64,000 bases of DNA. It comes from Papio anubis (taxonomy: Eukaryota > Chordata > Mammalia > Primates > Cercopithecidae). Below, piece by piece: positions 11,706 to 24,163 of this stretch. The position numbers and the translations under genes are program-made. Every line of letters begins with the position of its first letter. Positions within the stretch are counted from its first letter, which is position 1. The notes beneath the pieces were generated by a model. It did not search any database and was not told the DNA's origin. It saw nothing but the letters and a program-made list of their open reading frames with translations. The stretch spans positions 141,531,787-141,595,786 of the forward strand of contig NC_044978.1 in the NCBI RefSeq assembly GCF_008728515.1, written 5' to 3'.

Positions 11706-11877
11706 TCATCCTGAACTACCTTCGTATTCCCATGGTATCCCACTCCAGTGCGCCTCACTGCCAGAAGTCATCTACATAACTCCCACTCAGGTATCTACTT
11801 TTCTCTAAAATTTTCTCTACCATCGTACTTATCACACCCTATTATAATCTTTGTGCAATAAAATATACAGGTATAAT

Positions 11878-11996
11878 CATGGGTTTTAGAATCAAATAAA
11901 TCCAAGTTCAAGCTCCAACTTGGTCATTTACTCAGTGTAAAAACTGGGCAAGGTACCCTTAGAACAGTAAGTCCATTTTTGAGAAGATGAAAAAAT
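11878..11996 (+). mobile_element. MIR SINE fragment
   Basis: This follows the MIR core: 'gggttttagaatcaaataaa', 'ccaagttcaagctcc', 'tggtcatttactcagtgtaa' and 'aaaactgggcaaggtaccc'. It is diverged and partial. Confidence 0.65.
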
Positions 11997-12026
11997 GAGG
12001 CCAAATAAGTAAGGTCAGGAGTCCAT

Positions 12027-12690
12027 ACTGATTTGTCCCCTTGTGTGAAGCCCTGTGAGCTCCTTTCACATCACTTGCACTCTCATGCATCAGCACTAAT
12101 TCTTTTGCAAGATAAGCAGTCCTACAGAATAACAGTCTATTGCCAGATGGTTACAAGTTCCTAACACCCTATACAGCCCAAGAAAGAGAACAAAATGTCT
12201 TATTTATGTTATCGCTTCCCTAATCTCCAATCAGCACAAAAGACTGAATAAGCCATCAGCTACAAATTCCTGTTTTGGGAGAGATAGGGACTTCTCCTAG
12301 GTCCCACATGCGCAGCTAAGCTTAAGGTTTACCTTATAATGACCTTTTCCTCATTTAATAGTTAAAAAAAAAAAAAAAAAACCCAAGGTGAAAATTGCAT
12401 ATGCTAATGATACCTGTGATGTGTGTTAGGGTATGTAGATGTTGAGCACACACACCAACCACAGGGCTGCCTTTGCGTATTTGGTCTCACCAGTATTTTA
12501 TGAATATGTATGTACAGCTCCCATAAAGGGAATCCCCCTAAGGCAGTAGGGGCTGTCACCTGCTTTGAGCAGCCCACTCTGCCTCTCAGAGTGTACTTTC
12601 ACTCTTCAATAAACTTCTTTGCCTACTTCTACTTTGCACTAGCTCTCAAATTCTATTGTATGCCAAAATCGAGAATCAGAACCAATCCAC
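12027..12690 (+). mobile_element. Retroviral LTR-like fragment (probably ERV1 class)
   Basis: The right part has the layout of an LTR R-U5 region. A CT-rich stretch is followed by 'cttcaataaacttctttgcc' with an AATAAA signal near 12608, then a TC/TTG-rich tail. The upstream part contains an A18 run (12363-12380). Boundaries and family are uncertain, no TSD was found, and no coding region accompanies it. Confidence 0.5.
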
Positions 12691-13130
12691 CAACAACAGA
12701 AAGAGATGAGTATTCAAAAGAGAATTAAATTAAAAAGATAACTGATGGAAAGATCAAATTATTCATGTCTGAAAGTCCTCAGCCTTACCCTTTTCCTTTT
12801 ACCATAACATTCAGATACCACCTGCTTAGCTTCTTCCAGTTAAGGAAGGAAACTAACTACATTCCTCATTAGGTTCCATGTAGCAGGGGTACTGCATAGC
12901 CTGTATCCTAAGTGCTATACGGAGGGTGTTGGTGAAAGAGAGAATTATTCTGGGAGTAGGAGGATGAGTGAGATTATATAAAGAATTATAATGGACTATT
13001 CATTTGGAACCACAAAAAAAGACCCAAAAAAAGGATCAAAATGATATTTTTGAACTGAAGCACTTTGACTAAAATATGACTCACATTGAAACATTTGGTA
13101 ATCAAAATATAGATTTCATTAAATATAGAA
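12691..13130. other. Unassigned sequence
   Basis: No gene or repeat could be supported here. Confidence 0.4.
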
Positions 13131-13134
13131 ATAC

Positions 13135-13615
13135 AAAATGCAGTGGCTTAAATAAAATAGAAGTTTATTCCTCTTTCATTTAAAATAATTCCAGAGGTAG
13201 GCAATTCAGGGCTGACATAAGACTCCTAGAAGTTATAAGGGATCTAAGCTCTTCCAACTCAGTGCTTTGCAAGGGTCTAGGTGAGGCCTTTGTCCTCATT
13301 GTCTAAATAATGGAAAAGAAAACTCACCTCCTCAATTTTCAAGAAATTTCTCAGAGTAAAAAAACTCACTGCTGTCAGCAAGATGTAAGGAAGGAGACTA
13401 TTTTCCTAAAGAGAAAACCAGGTTCAGAGTTACTAAGTAAATTAAAATTACCTTTCATTGGCCAAAACTTAGTCTGCAACTGTATGTAGTTACAAATGGT
13501 ACATTATTACATCAGAAGATTCAGAGGTTCTGCCAATAAGAAGAAGGGAAAGAATGGATGTTGAGGGAAACAGGTGGCAATCTCTAGCACACCTGTGTTA
13601 CATTTGTCTGAGTAC
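13135..13615. repeat. Old interspersed repeat, family not named
   Basis: Blocks such as 'aatagaagtttattcctctt', 'ccagaggtaggcaattcagg', 'ctttcattggccaaaactta' and 'ggtggcaatctctagcacac' occur in this order in a common medium-reiteration repeat of the human genome. I could not recall the family name with certainty. Confidence 0.45.
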
Positions 13616-15542
13616 CCTAAAATCTATTATTTATAAACTTGGAAAGCAAAGATAACGGAGTCTGGTATCAGGAACAGAAAGGATAAAAGTCGATGGGGTA
13701 TGAAACAGAATGCAACAGAGGAAAATTAAAATATGTTTTCTTCCTGTGCCAATAACAACAAAGTAGCTATTCAATTATACAGAGTATAAAGGTCTATGTG
13801 TTTAGAAACAAAGTATAAGGTACTTTGCAGAAATCTAGATTTGTAAGTTTGGCCTATGTAACTATGAAAAATGAACCATATTCTAGATTTGTGGTAGGAA
13901 TGAATCCATTTCTAAATGTGAATTCATTTTTGAAATTCACTTTTCACATGCCTTTTTTGTAACATATATGACTCACAAATAACTTTGTTTAATATTTATT
14001 TATACATCACCTTATATCAAATGAAATTTAAGGTGTTAAATTCTTATATTAAAATATTACAATTTTCCTCACAACATTCATCTATGAAAAAATGCAACGT
14101 AGTATAATTTCCCATTGTAACTACTCTGAATATAGGTTATTCAAACAAAAGCAACTGCTTCTGCCTCCTAGTTTCAAAAATAGAAGAAAATGTCCTTTCT
14201 AAGGTAAGAAATTCCTTCTGTCTACTTTGGCTGTAACTTTGCCTTTCAGCAACTCCCACTTCTTATGATCATTTCTGATGGGTTCAACTTTTCCCTCCTC
14301 AGTTCATTTATCTCAGGATTCCCAATTAACTGCTCTACTCAGTCTTAACCATGCTTTTCAGCTGTCAGCTTATTTTAATGTTAAGCATATTCAAATGCTC
14401 AATATGATCTTCAGTTGTCACTGTCCCTACTAGTTTACATGTCTAAACTGAAATCTTGCTTGATCTAAATTTATGTCAATTTAGGAAACTTGCACAAATT
14501 TCCAAATACTGGTAGCCTGATTCAGAGACTGGGGTCTCAACAATAACTCTCAGCCTGAGGCTAGTGAGCAAAAGCAGCTCAGAGAAAGAGTAAGAAATGG
14601 ATTTATAAATTTGTTTTAAAAATTATTGAAGTGACAGTGCCAAGAAAAAATATTCAAAAAGTAGCAAGAATATTTGATCTATCACTTGCAGTCTCAATTT
14701 TATGATTTTCAACCATTCTCTAAAGTTTTAAAATAAATATGACCAAATGTTAAATAAAATCACACAGCTCAAACAGAACATAAGAATACAGTGTTTCTTT
14801 CAAGAATCACAATAATTGTGAGCTCAAGGTATAACCCAGAAAGAAAATTCAGTCTAGATACAGGGTCAGGCAGTTGCAATAAAGTATGATAGTGATGACA
14901 CAGTAGTAATAATAATAAAAGAATCTACCATTGCACCAGTAAAATGTAAAAACAGGGCTTGTTGCTAAGATATTACCTTTAAACTGCCTAATCTACACCT
15001 AAAACATGACAAAGGAAACAAAAAGGCAATCTATAATGTAAAGAGTAAAAGATTATAAATCAACACTGATGTTACATAAACTTTCAAGAGATAAAGTCAA
15101 ATTTATGACAAAGTACCGCTTGTGCTACCAAAAAGAGCGTGGAGCATGTAGGTCGATTCTGTATAAACTCCATTCATTAGCCAATATGAAATGAGTCCTT
15201 TTATAAAGTCATAATTATTCCTTCTGCAATATGGCTTGACATGTACTTATCTCATAGCAATGGTTTGCATGATTCCCTTTTTTGCCCAATTTTGAAATTA
15301 GACTTAATAATTGAACTTAATTGAACTTAATAGCTACTAGAATTTTTAATAAATCCTAGACCTAGATTTTACATGCTGGTATAAGAATTCTGTAGTGATG
15401 CTTTCTTTCCTAAGTTCTTCTAATAAAATCCCCTTTCCTTGTCTATCAGTGAGATTTCTTTTGGTTGCATAAAACAGACAAAGAAACAAATGGACTTAAA
15501 TAATACAGTAAGTTATGAGCTCATATTATGGAAAACCCTAGA
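13616..15542. other. Unassigned AT-rich sequence
   Basis: No convincing gene, exon or named repeat was found. A short TAA repeat lies near 14906-14920. Some stretches may be very old repeats. Confidence 0.4.
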
Positions 15543-15724
15543 GCAATGGTTCTCAGTCCTGCCTGCTGGAATCACCTGGAGAGGTTTATAAATAATATCC
15601 TTGCCAATATCCCAATATATCCTCCCCATAAATTATTTAAGTGGTCTTGGGTACTTTAAAATATAATTTCACATGTTCTTAGATAACATCAAATGTAAAC
15701 ACAAGACTAAACATCCCTGCTTTA
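15543..15724. mobile_element. hAT-Charlie MITE (MER5-like)
   Basis: The left end 'caatggttctcagtcctg' followed by 'ggaatcacctggagaggttt' is typical of the MER5 group of hAT MITEs. The body is diverged and the right end is poorly defined. Confidence 0.6.
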
Positions 15725-16557
15725 GAAGAAAGGAAAGAGGCTTCAGATGTGACTTTAAAAGTTTTTAAATTCCTTTTTTCTCTGAGTCTCTAAGCCCAAT
15801 TTCCTTCCAAGTGTCATCTCCTGTAGGCAGGCTTTCCTCATAATAGTATAATGGATGCAGCCTTATATCCATATGTTACACAATTCAGAAAAAAATCAAG
15901 CTTTTTCTCCAAACATAGAACACAATCTCGGGTTATTCTCTGGGCCAACATAGCTCCTATTCCACCTGAACCAATCACTGTGGCAAGAGAGACAGAATTA
16001 TGGTAATCATCATAACTAACCCAAATGAAGAAACATAGAATTAATATAAAATTTTGTGTCTAGAAGGAATGAAACCTACTACATACAAACAGAAGCAAAC
16101 ATGTCAACTACCCCTTAAGGATGCCTATATAATTTAGAACACAAATGGAAAACAAGAGAAAAATCCCAAGTAAACTGTCAAAAGTAAACAAGGGCAGTTG
16201 CTGCAAAATGCATTACATAAGTAGGTAAGGATGATAGAAAACTTAAAAAATTAAACCTGTGGGAGATATGGCTCAAAAATCTATGTTACTAATCTATTCT
16301 TAAGTTATAATGGATGGTTGTTGAATTTAAATACACCCATCACTATATATTTATTCCTACATAATGTAATGATTAATTTAATTGAGCATTGAATTATGGG
16401 AAATCTTTATGAATGCAAATCTCACATCAAATAATTTCTGTATTTTGTAAAAGTTAAATAATGTTAATGAAAATGGTTTATAGCATAAAATGTTTATAGT
16501 ATAGTCTTAACTGAAGAAAAACTACAAAAAAAGATATTTTCACATTATTACAATGAA
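15725..16557. other. Unassigned sequence
   Basis: No supported gene. The stretch near 15960 contains 'ccaatcactgtggcaagag', a motif common to an old interspersed repeat that may flank the hAT MITE on both sides (about 15440-15980). The family is not named. Confidence 0.35.
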
Positions 16558-16568
16558 AGAAAAATTCA

Positions 16569-17595
16569 GGGATCCGTGCCAAGATGGCTGAATAGGAACA
16601 GCTCCAGCCTCCAGCTCCCAGCTGAGTGACACAGAAGACGAGTGATTTCTGCATTTCAAACTGAGGTACCAGGTTCATCTCTCTGGAGTGTGTCAGACAG
16701 TGGATGCAGGACAGTGGGTACAGCCCAATGAGTGAGAGCCGAAGCAGGGTGAGGCATCGCCTCACCTGGGAAGTGCAAGGGGGAAGGGAATTCCCTTTCC
16801 TAGCCAAGGGAAACCATTACACACAACACCTGGAAATTCAGGTCACTCCCACCCTAATACTGCGCTTTACCAAGGGTCTCAGCAAACAGCACACCAGGAG
16901 ATTATATACCGCGCCTAGCTCAGAGGGTCCCACGCCCACAGAGCCTCCCTCATTGCTAGCACAGCAGTCTGAGATCTAACTGCAAGGTGGCAGTGAGGCT
17001 GGGGGATGCGTGCCTGCCATTGCTGAGGCTTAAGTAGGTAAACAAAGTAGCCAAGAAGCTCAACCTGGATGAAGCACACTGAAGCACAAGGAGGCCTGCC
17101 TGCCTCTGTAGACTCCACCTCTGGGGACAAGGCATAGTCAAACAAAAAGCAGCAGAAACCTCTGCAGATGTAAATGTCCCTGTCTGACAGCTTTGAAGAG
17201 AGTAGTGGTTTTCCCAGCACGGAGTTTGAGATCTGAGAACAGACAGATTGTCTGCTCAAGTGGGTCCCTGACCCCCGAGTAGCCTAACTGGGAGATATCC
17301 CCCACTAGGGGCAGACTGACACCTCGCATGGGCAGGTACACCTCTGAGATGAAGTTTCCAGAGGAACAATCAGACAGCAACATTTGCAGTTCAGCAATAT
17401 TCTATCTTCTGCAGCCTCCGCTGCTGATACCCAGGCAAACAGGGTATGGAGTGGACCTCGAGCAAACTCCAACAGACCTGCAGCTGAGGGTCCTGACTGT
17501 TAGAAGGAAAAATAACAAACAGAAAGAATATCCACACCAAAACCGCATCTGTACATCACCATCATCAAAGACCAAAGGTAGATAAAACCACAAGG
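16569..17595 (+). promoter_or_regulatory. L1 5' UTR with internal promoter and YY1-type site
   Basis: This is about 1.03 kb, GC-richer than its surroundings. Near the very 5' end, aagatggctg (16581-16590) matches the YY1 site that directs accurate L1 initiation in known human L1s. L1 5' UTRs also carry an antisense promoter; whether this decayed copy retains activity is not visible from sequence. Short frames in it on both strands are not credible genes. Confidence 0.75.
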
Positions 17596-18609
17596 ATGGG
17601 GAAAAAGCAGTACAGAAAAGCTGGAAATTCTAAAAATCAGAGTGCCTCTCCCCCTCCAAAGGAACGCAGTTCATCACCAGCAATGGAACAAAGCTGGACA
17701 GAGAATGACTTTGATGAGTTGAGAGAAGAAGACTTTAGACAATCAAACTTCTCTTAGCTAAAGGAGGAATTACGAACCCAGCGCAAAGAAACAAAAAACC
17801 TTGAAAAAAGATTTGATGAATGGCTAACTAGAATAACCAATGCAAAGAAGTTCATAAACTAACTGATAGAGATGAAAACCATGACATGAGAAGTACATGA
17901 CAAATGCACAAGCTTCAGTAACCAACTCAATCAGCTAGAAGAAAGGGTATCAGTGATTGAAGATCAAATGAATGAAATGAAGCAAGAAGAGAAGTTTACA
18001 GAAAAAAGTAAAAAGAAATGAACAAAGACTCCAGGAAATACGGGACTACATGAAAAGACCAAATCCATGTCTGATTGGTGTACCTGAAAGTGACAGGGAG
18101 AATGGAACCAAGTTGGAAAACACTCTGCAGGATATTATCCAGGAGAGTTTCCCCAACCTAGCAATGCAGGCCAACATTCAAATTCAGGAAATACAGAGAA
18201 CGCCACAAAGATACTCCTCAAGAAGAACAACTACAAGATACATAATTGTCAGATTCACCAAAGTTGAAATGAAGGAAAAAATATTAAGGGCAGCCAGAGA
18301 GGAAGGTCGGGTTACCTGCAAAGGGAAGACATCAGACTAACAGCGGATCTCTCCACAGAAACTCTACAATCCAGAAGAGAGTGGGGGCCAATATTCAACA
18401 TTCTTAAAGAAACGAATTTTCAACCCAGAATTCCATATCCAGCCAAACTAAGTTTCATAAGTGAATGAGAAATAAAATCCTTTACAGACAAGCAAATGCT
18501 TAGAGATTTTGTCACCACCAGGCCTGTCCTACAAGAGCTCCTGAAGGAAGCACTAAACATGGAAAGGAACAACTGGTACCAGCCACTGCAAAAACATGCC
18601 AGAATGTAA
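17596..18609 (+). pseudogene. L1 ORF1 pseudogene (RNA-binding ORF1p)
   Basis: ORF1p is the trimeric nucleic-acid chaperone of the L1 RNP. The start is the ATG at 17596 (MGKKQ-like N-terminus). The end is TAA at 18607-18609 after the usual HARM-type C-terminus. Its span of 338 codons including the stop is close to the family norm of 338 residues. An in-frame TAG lies at 17755-17757 (codon 54) where the family has Glu. A frameshift before about 18050 moves the C-terminal half (coiled-coil end, RRM region with TKVEMKEKI) into another frame. A further small deletion near 18325 disrupts the C-terminal domain. It cannot encode full-length ORF1p. Confidence 0.93.
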
Positions 18610-18672
18610 AGACCATCGATGCTAGGAAGAAAGTGCAGCAACTAATGAGCAAAATAACCAGCTAACATCATA

Positions 18673-21600
18673 ATGACAGGATCAACTTCACACATAACAA
18701 TATTAACCTTAAATGTAAATGGGCTAAATGCTCCAATTAAAAGACACAGAATGGCAAATTGGATAAGGAGTCAAGACCCATGAATTTGCAGTATCCAGGA
18801 GACACATCTCACGTGCAGAGACACACATAGACTCAAAATAAAGGGATGGAGGAAGATCTCTCAAGCAAATGGAAAACAAAAAAAGGCAGGGGTTGCAATC
18901 CTAGACTCTGATAAAACAGACTTTAAACCAACAAAGATCAAAAGAGACAAAGAAGGCCATTACATAGTGGTAAAGGGATCAATTCAACAGGAGAGCTAAC
19001 TATCCTAAATATATAGACAACCAATACAAGAGTACCTAGATTCATAAAGCAAGTCCTTAAAGACTTAAAAATAGACTTAGACTCCCACACAATAATAATG
19101 GGAGACTTTAATACCCCACTGTCAACATTAGACAGATCATAGAGACAGAAAGTTAACAAGGATATACAGGAATTGAACTCAATTCTGCATCAAGCAGACC
19201 TAATAGACATCTACAGAACTCTCCACCCCAAAGCAACACAATATACATTCTTCTCAGTACTACATGACACTTATTCCAAAATTGACCACATAGTTGGAAG
19301 TAAAGCACTCCTCAGCAAATGTAAAGGAACAGAAATTATAACAAACTGTCTCTCAAATCACAGTGCAATCAAACTAGAACTCAGGATTAAGAAACTCAAT
19401 GAAAATCACTCAACTACATGAAAACTGAACAACCTGCTCCTGAATGACTACTGGATACATAACGAAATGAAGGAAGAAATAAAGATGTTCTTTGAAACCA
19501 ATGAGAACAAAGATACAACATACCAGAATCTCTGGGACACATTTAAAGCAGTGTATAGAGGGAAATTTATAACACTAAATGTCCACAGGAAAAAGCAGGA
19601 AAGATCTAAAATTGACACCCTAACATCAGAATTGAAAGAACTAGAGAAGCAAGAGCAAACACATTCAAAAGTTAGCAGAAGGCAAGAAATAACTAAGATC
19701 AGAGCAGAACTGAGGGAGTTAGAGACACAAAAAAAATCCCTTCTAAAAATCAATGAATCCAGGAGCTGGTTTTTTGAAAAGATCCACAAAATTGATGGAA
19801 TGCTAGCAAGACTAATAAAGAAGAAAAGAGAGAAGAATCAAACAGATGCAATAAAAAATGATAAAGGGGATATCACCCACAGAAATACAAACTACCATAA
19901 GAGAATACTATAAACAATACGCAAATAAGCTAGAAAACTAGAAGAAATGGATAAATTCCTGGACACACATACACTCTCCCAAGACTAAATCAGGAAGAAG
20001 TTGAATCCCTGAATAGACCAATAACAAGCTCTGAAATTGAGGCAATAATTAATAGCCTACCAATCAAAAAAAGTCCAGAACCAGATGGATTCACAGTCGA
20101 ATTCTACCAGAGGTACAAGGAGGAGCTGGTACCATTCCTTCTTAAATTATTCCAATCAATAGAAAAAGAGGGAATCCTCCCGAACTCATTTTATGAGGCC
20201 AACATCATCCTGATACCAAAGCCTGGTAAAGACACACACACAGAAAAGAGAATTTTAGACCAATATCCCTGATGAACATTGATGCAAAAATCCTCAATAA
20301 AATACTGGCAAACCAAATCCAGCAGCACATAAAAAGCTTATCCACCATGATCAAGTAGATTTCATCCCTGGGATGCAAGGCTGGTTCAACATATGCAAAT
20401 CAATAAATGTAATCCAGCATATAAACAGAACCAAAGACAAGAACTACATTACTATCTCAATAGATGCAGGAAAGGCTTTTGACAAAATTCAACAGCCCTT
20501 CATGATAAAAACTCTAAATAAATTTAGTATGGATGGAACATATCTCAAAATAATAAGAGCTATTTATGACAAACCCACAGCCAATATCATACTGAATGGG
20601 CAAAAACTGGAAGCATTCCCCTGAAAACTAGCACAAGACAGGGATGCCCTCTCTCATCACTCTTATTCAACATAGTGTTGGAAGTTCTGGCCAGGGCAAT
20701 CAGGCAGGAGAAAGAAATAAAGGGTATCCAATTAGGAAAAGAGGAAGTCAAATTGTCCCTGTTTGCAGATGACATGATCGTATATTTAGAAACCCCCATC
20801 GTCTCAGCCCAAAATCTCCTTAAGCTGATAAGCAACTTTGGTAAAGTCTCAAGATACAAAATCAATGTGCAAAAGTCACTAGCATTCTTATACACCAATA
20901 ACAGACAAGCAGAGAGCCAAATCATGAGTGAACTTCCATTCACAATTGCTTCAATGAAAATAAAATACCTAGGAATCCAACTTACAAGGGATGTGAAGGA
21001 CCTCTTCAAGGAGAACTACAAACCACTGTTCAACGAAATAAAAGAGGACACAAACAAATGGAAGAACATTCCATGCTCCTGGATAGGAAGAATCGATATT
21101 GTGTTAATGGCCATACTGCCCAAGGTAATTTATAGATTCAATGCCATCCCCATTAAGCTACCAATGAGTTTCTTCAGAGAATTGGAAAAAACTACTTTAA
21201 AGTTCATATGGAACCAAAAAAGAGCCTGCATTTCCAAGACAGTCCTAAGCCAAAAGAACAAAGCTGGAGGTATCATGCTACCTGACTTCAAACTATACTA
21301 CAAGGCTACAGTAACCAGAACAGCATGGTACTGGCACCAAAACAGAGATACAGACCAATGGAACAGAACAGAGCCCTAAAAAATAATACCACACATCTAC
21401 AAGCATCTGATCTTTGACAAACCTGACAAAAACAAGAAATGGGGAAAGGATTCCCTATTTAATAAATGGTGCTGGGAAAACTGGCTAGCCATAAGTAGAA
21501 AGCTGAAACTGGATCTCTTCCTTACACCTTATACAAACATTAATTCAAGATGGATTAAAGACATAAATATTAGACCTTAAACCATAAAAACCCTAGAAGA

Positions 21601-22488
21601 AAACCTAGGCAATACCATTCAGGACATAGGCATGGGCAAGGACTTCATGTCTAAAACACCAAAAGCAATGGCAATAAAAGCCAAAATTGACAAATGGGAT
21701 CTAATTAAACTAAAGAGCTTCTGCACAGAAAAGAAACTACCATCAGAGTGAACAGGCAACCTACAAAATGGGAGAAAATTTTTGCAATCTACTCATCTGA
21801 CAAAGGGCTAATATCCAGAACCTACAAAGATGTCAAACAAATTTACAAGAGAAAAACAACCCCATCAAAAAGTGGGCAAAGGATATGAACAGACACTTCT
21901 CAAAAGAAGACATTTATGCAGCCAACAGATACATGAAAAAATGCTCGTCATCACTGGCCATCAGAGAAATGCAAATCTAAAACCACAATGAGATACCATC
22001 TCACACCAGTTAGAATGTCAGTCATTAATAAGTCAGGAAACAACAGGTGCTGGAGAGGATGTGGAGAAATAGGAACACTTTTATACTGTTGGTGGGACTG
22101 TAAACCAGTTCAACCATTGTGCAAGATAGTGTGGTGATTCCTCAAGGATCTAGAACTAGAAATACCATTTGACCCAGCCATCCCATTACTGGGTATATAC
22201 CCAAAGGATTATAAATCATGATGTTATAAAGACACATACACACATATGTTTATTGTGGCACTATTCACAATAGCAAAGACTTGGAACCAACCCAAATGTC
22301 CACCAATGATGGACTGGATCAAGAAAACGTGGCACATATATACCACAGAATACTATGCAGCCATAAAAAAGGATATGTTCATGTCCTTTGTAGGGACATG
22401 GGTGCAGCTGGAAACCACCATTCTCAGCAAACTATCACAAGAACACAAAACCAAACACCGCATGTTGTCACTCGTAGGTGGGAACTGA
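18673..22488 (+). pseudogene. L1 ORF2 pseudogene (endonuclease/reverse transcriptase)
   Basis: ORF2p nicks target DNA and reverse-transcribes L1 RNA. The start is the ATG at 18673 (MTGS), 63 bp after the ORF1 stop. The stop is at 22486-22488 after GGN. The first in-frame stop is TGA at 18781-18783 (codon 37). Endonuclease pieces are visible (LNVNGL, GDFNTPLS). The RT active-site block LFADDM lies in an open stretch at 20675-21379. Several other stops and indels break it into fragments of 83-234 codons. It has no coding function. Confidence 0.93.
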
Positions 22489-22720
22489 ACAATGAGATCA
22501 CTTGGACACAGGAAGGTTAACATCACACACCGGGGACTGTTTTGGGGTGGGGGGAGGGGGGAGGGATAGCATTAGGAGATATACCTAATGTAAATGACGA
22601 GTTAATGGGTGCAGCACACCAACATGGCACATGTATACATATGTAACAAACCTGCACGTTGTGCACATGTACTCTAGAATTTAAAGTGCAATAAAAAATA
22701 AAAAAAAAGTGAAAAAAAAG
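22489..22720 (+). other. L1 3' UTR, G-tract and A-rich tail
   Basis: The 3' UTR contains a run of guanine blocks at 22544-22565 (four or more G-runs, a candidate G-quadruplex known in L1 3' UTRs). It ends in an A-rich tail interspersed with T and G (22683-22720). An AATAAA-like signal lies at 22690-22696. Confidence 0.85.
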
Positions 22721-22800
22721 AGAAAAATTCACTAAAACATTAACAGTTGCTACTGTTAGATGATAGGACTATGTAAACTTATCATTTTCCTTCTGCTTTT

Positions 22801-24154
22801 CTTTATTTAATTTTTATTTTAAGTTCTGGGTACATGTGCAGGATTGTTATATAGATAAGGCTGTGTCATGGGGGTTTGTTGCACAAATTACTTCATCACC
22901 CAGGTATTAAGCCTAGCATCCATTAGTTACTATTCCTGATCCTCTCCCTCCTCCCACTCTTCATCTTTCAATAAGTCCCAGTGTGTATTGTTCACCTTTA
23001 TGTGTCTATGTGTTCTCATCATTTAGCTACCACTTATGAGTGAAAATATGCAGTATTTGGTTTTCTGTTCCTGCAATAGTTGGCTAAGAATAATGGCCTC
23101 CAGCTCCATCCATGTTCCTACAAAGGACATGATCTCATTCTTTTTTATAATTGCATAGTATTCCATGGTATGTACGTACCCCATTTTTTATCCAGTCTAT
23201 CACTGATGAATATTTAGGATGATTCCATGTTTTTGCTATTGTGAATAGTGCTGCAGTGAACATATGCATACATGTCTCTTTATAATAGAATGATTTATAT
23301 TCCTCTGGATATACAGTGAGTAATAGGATTGCTGAGTTGAATGGTATTTCTGTTTTTAGGTCTTTGAAAAATCACCACCTTGTCTTCCACAATAGTTGAA
23401 CTAATTTACACTCTCACTAACAGTGCATTAGCGTTCTTTTTTCTCTGCAACCTTGTCAGCATCTGTTATTTTTTGACTTTTTAATAACAGCCATTCTGAC
23501 TGGTGTGATATGTTATCTCACCATGGTTTCAATTTACATTTCTCTAATGATCACTGATGTTGAGCTCTGTTTCATGTGATTGTCAGCTGTATGTATGTCT
23601 TCTTTTGAAAAAGCGTCTGTTCGCTTTCTTTGTCTACTTTTAAATGGGGTTTTGTTTTTCTCTTGTAAATTTGTTTAAGTTCCTTATAGATGCTGGATAT
23701 TAGACCTTTGTCAGATGCATAGTTTACAAAAATTTCCTCCCATTCTGTAGGTTGTCTGTTCACTCTGTTGATAGTTTCCTTTGCCATGCAGAAGCTCTTA
23801 AGTATAATTAGATCCCTCTTATCAATTTTTGCTTTTGTTGTAATTGCTTTCAGTATCTTTGTCATGAAATCTTTGCCCACTCCTATGTCCAAAATAGTAT
23901 TCTCTAGGTTGTCTTCAAGGGTTTTTACAGTCTTGGGTTTTACATTTAAGTCTTTTATATATCCTGAGTTATATTTTATATATGGTGTAAGGAAGAAGTC
24001 CAGCTTCAATCTTCTACATATGGCTAGCCAGTTATCTCAGCAGCATTTATTGAATCTAAGTCCTGTCTCCATTGCTTGATTTTGTCAAAAATTAGACAGT
24101 TGTAGCTATCCAGACTTCTTTCTGGGCTCTCTATTTGTTCCATTGGAATATGTG
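22801..24154 (-). mobile_element. 5'-truncated L1 (antisense)
   Basis: The left end is the 3' UTR/tail in reverse ('tttaatttttattttaagtt'). The sequence then runs through the ORF2 C-terminal region to about 24154, where L1 similarity stops. An open antisense stretch at 23572-24009 is the part of ORF2 between the RT thumb and the C-terminus, with the usual LNVKPKTVKTLEDN-type block. A possible 9-bp TSD tctgctttt (22792-22800, 24155-24163) is not decisive, because L1 itself has a similar string there. It looks older than the 16.6-kb element (L1PB/older L1PA). Confidence 0.88.
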
Positions 24155-24163
24155 TCTGCTTTT

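Larger units (their letters stand above)
16558..22731 (+). mobile_element. Full-length L1 (L1PA type) with 11-bp TSD, defective
   Basis: The body is 16569-22720, about 6.15 kb. It has a 5' UTR starting 'gggatccgtgccaagatggc', ORF1, a 63-bp inter-ORF spacer, ORF2, a 3' UTR with G-tract, and an A-rich tail. Perfect TSDs agaaaaattca lie at 16558-16568 and 22721-22731. The element is complete in structure, but ORF1 and ORF2 carry stops and frameshifts. It is therefore a dead copy, old enough to have many substitutions. Confidence 0.95.

Noticed and set aside
20675..21379. Long open frame with reverse transcriptase similarity, as a possible standalone RT gene
   Set aside because: It is an undamaged stretch of a broken L1 ORF2, flanked in the expected order by other ORF2 pieces within a TSD-bounded L1.
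22792..24163. 9-bp tctgctttt repeat as TSD of the antisense L1
   Set aside because: L1 consensus has a nearly identical string at the right position, so the match is not independent evidence; left as possible only.
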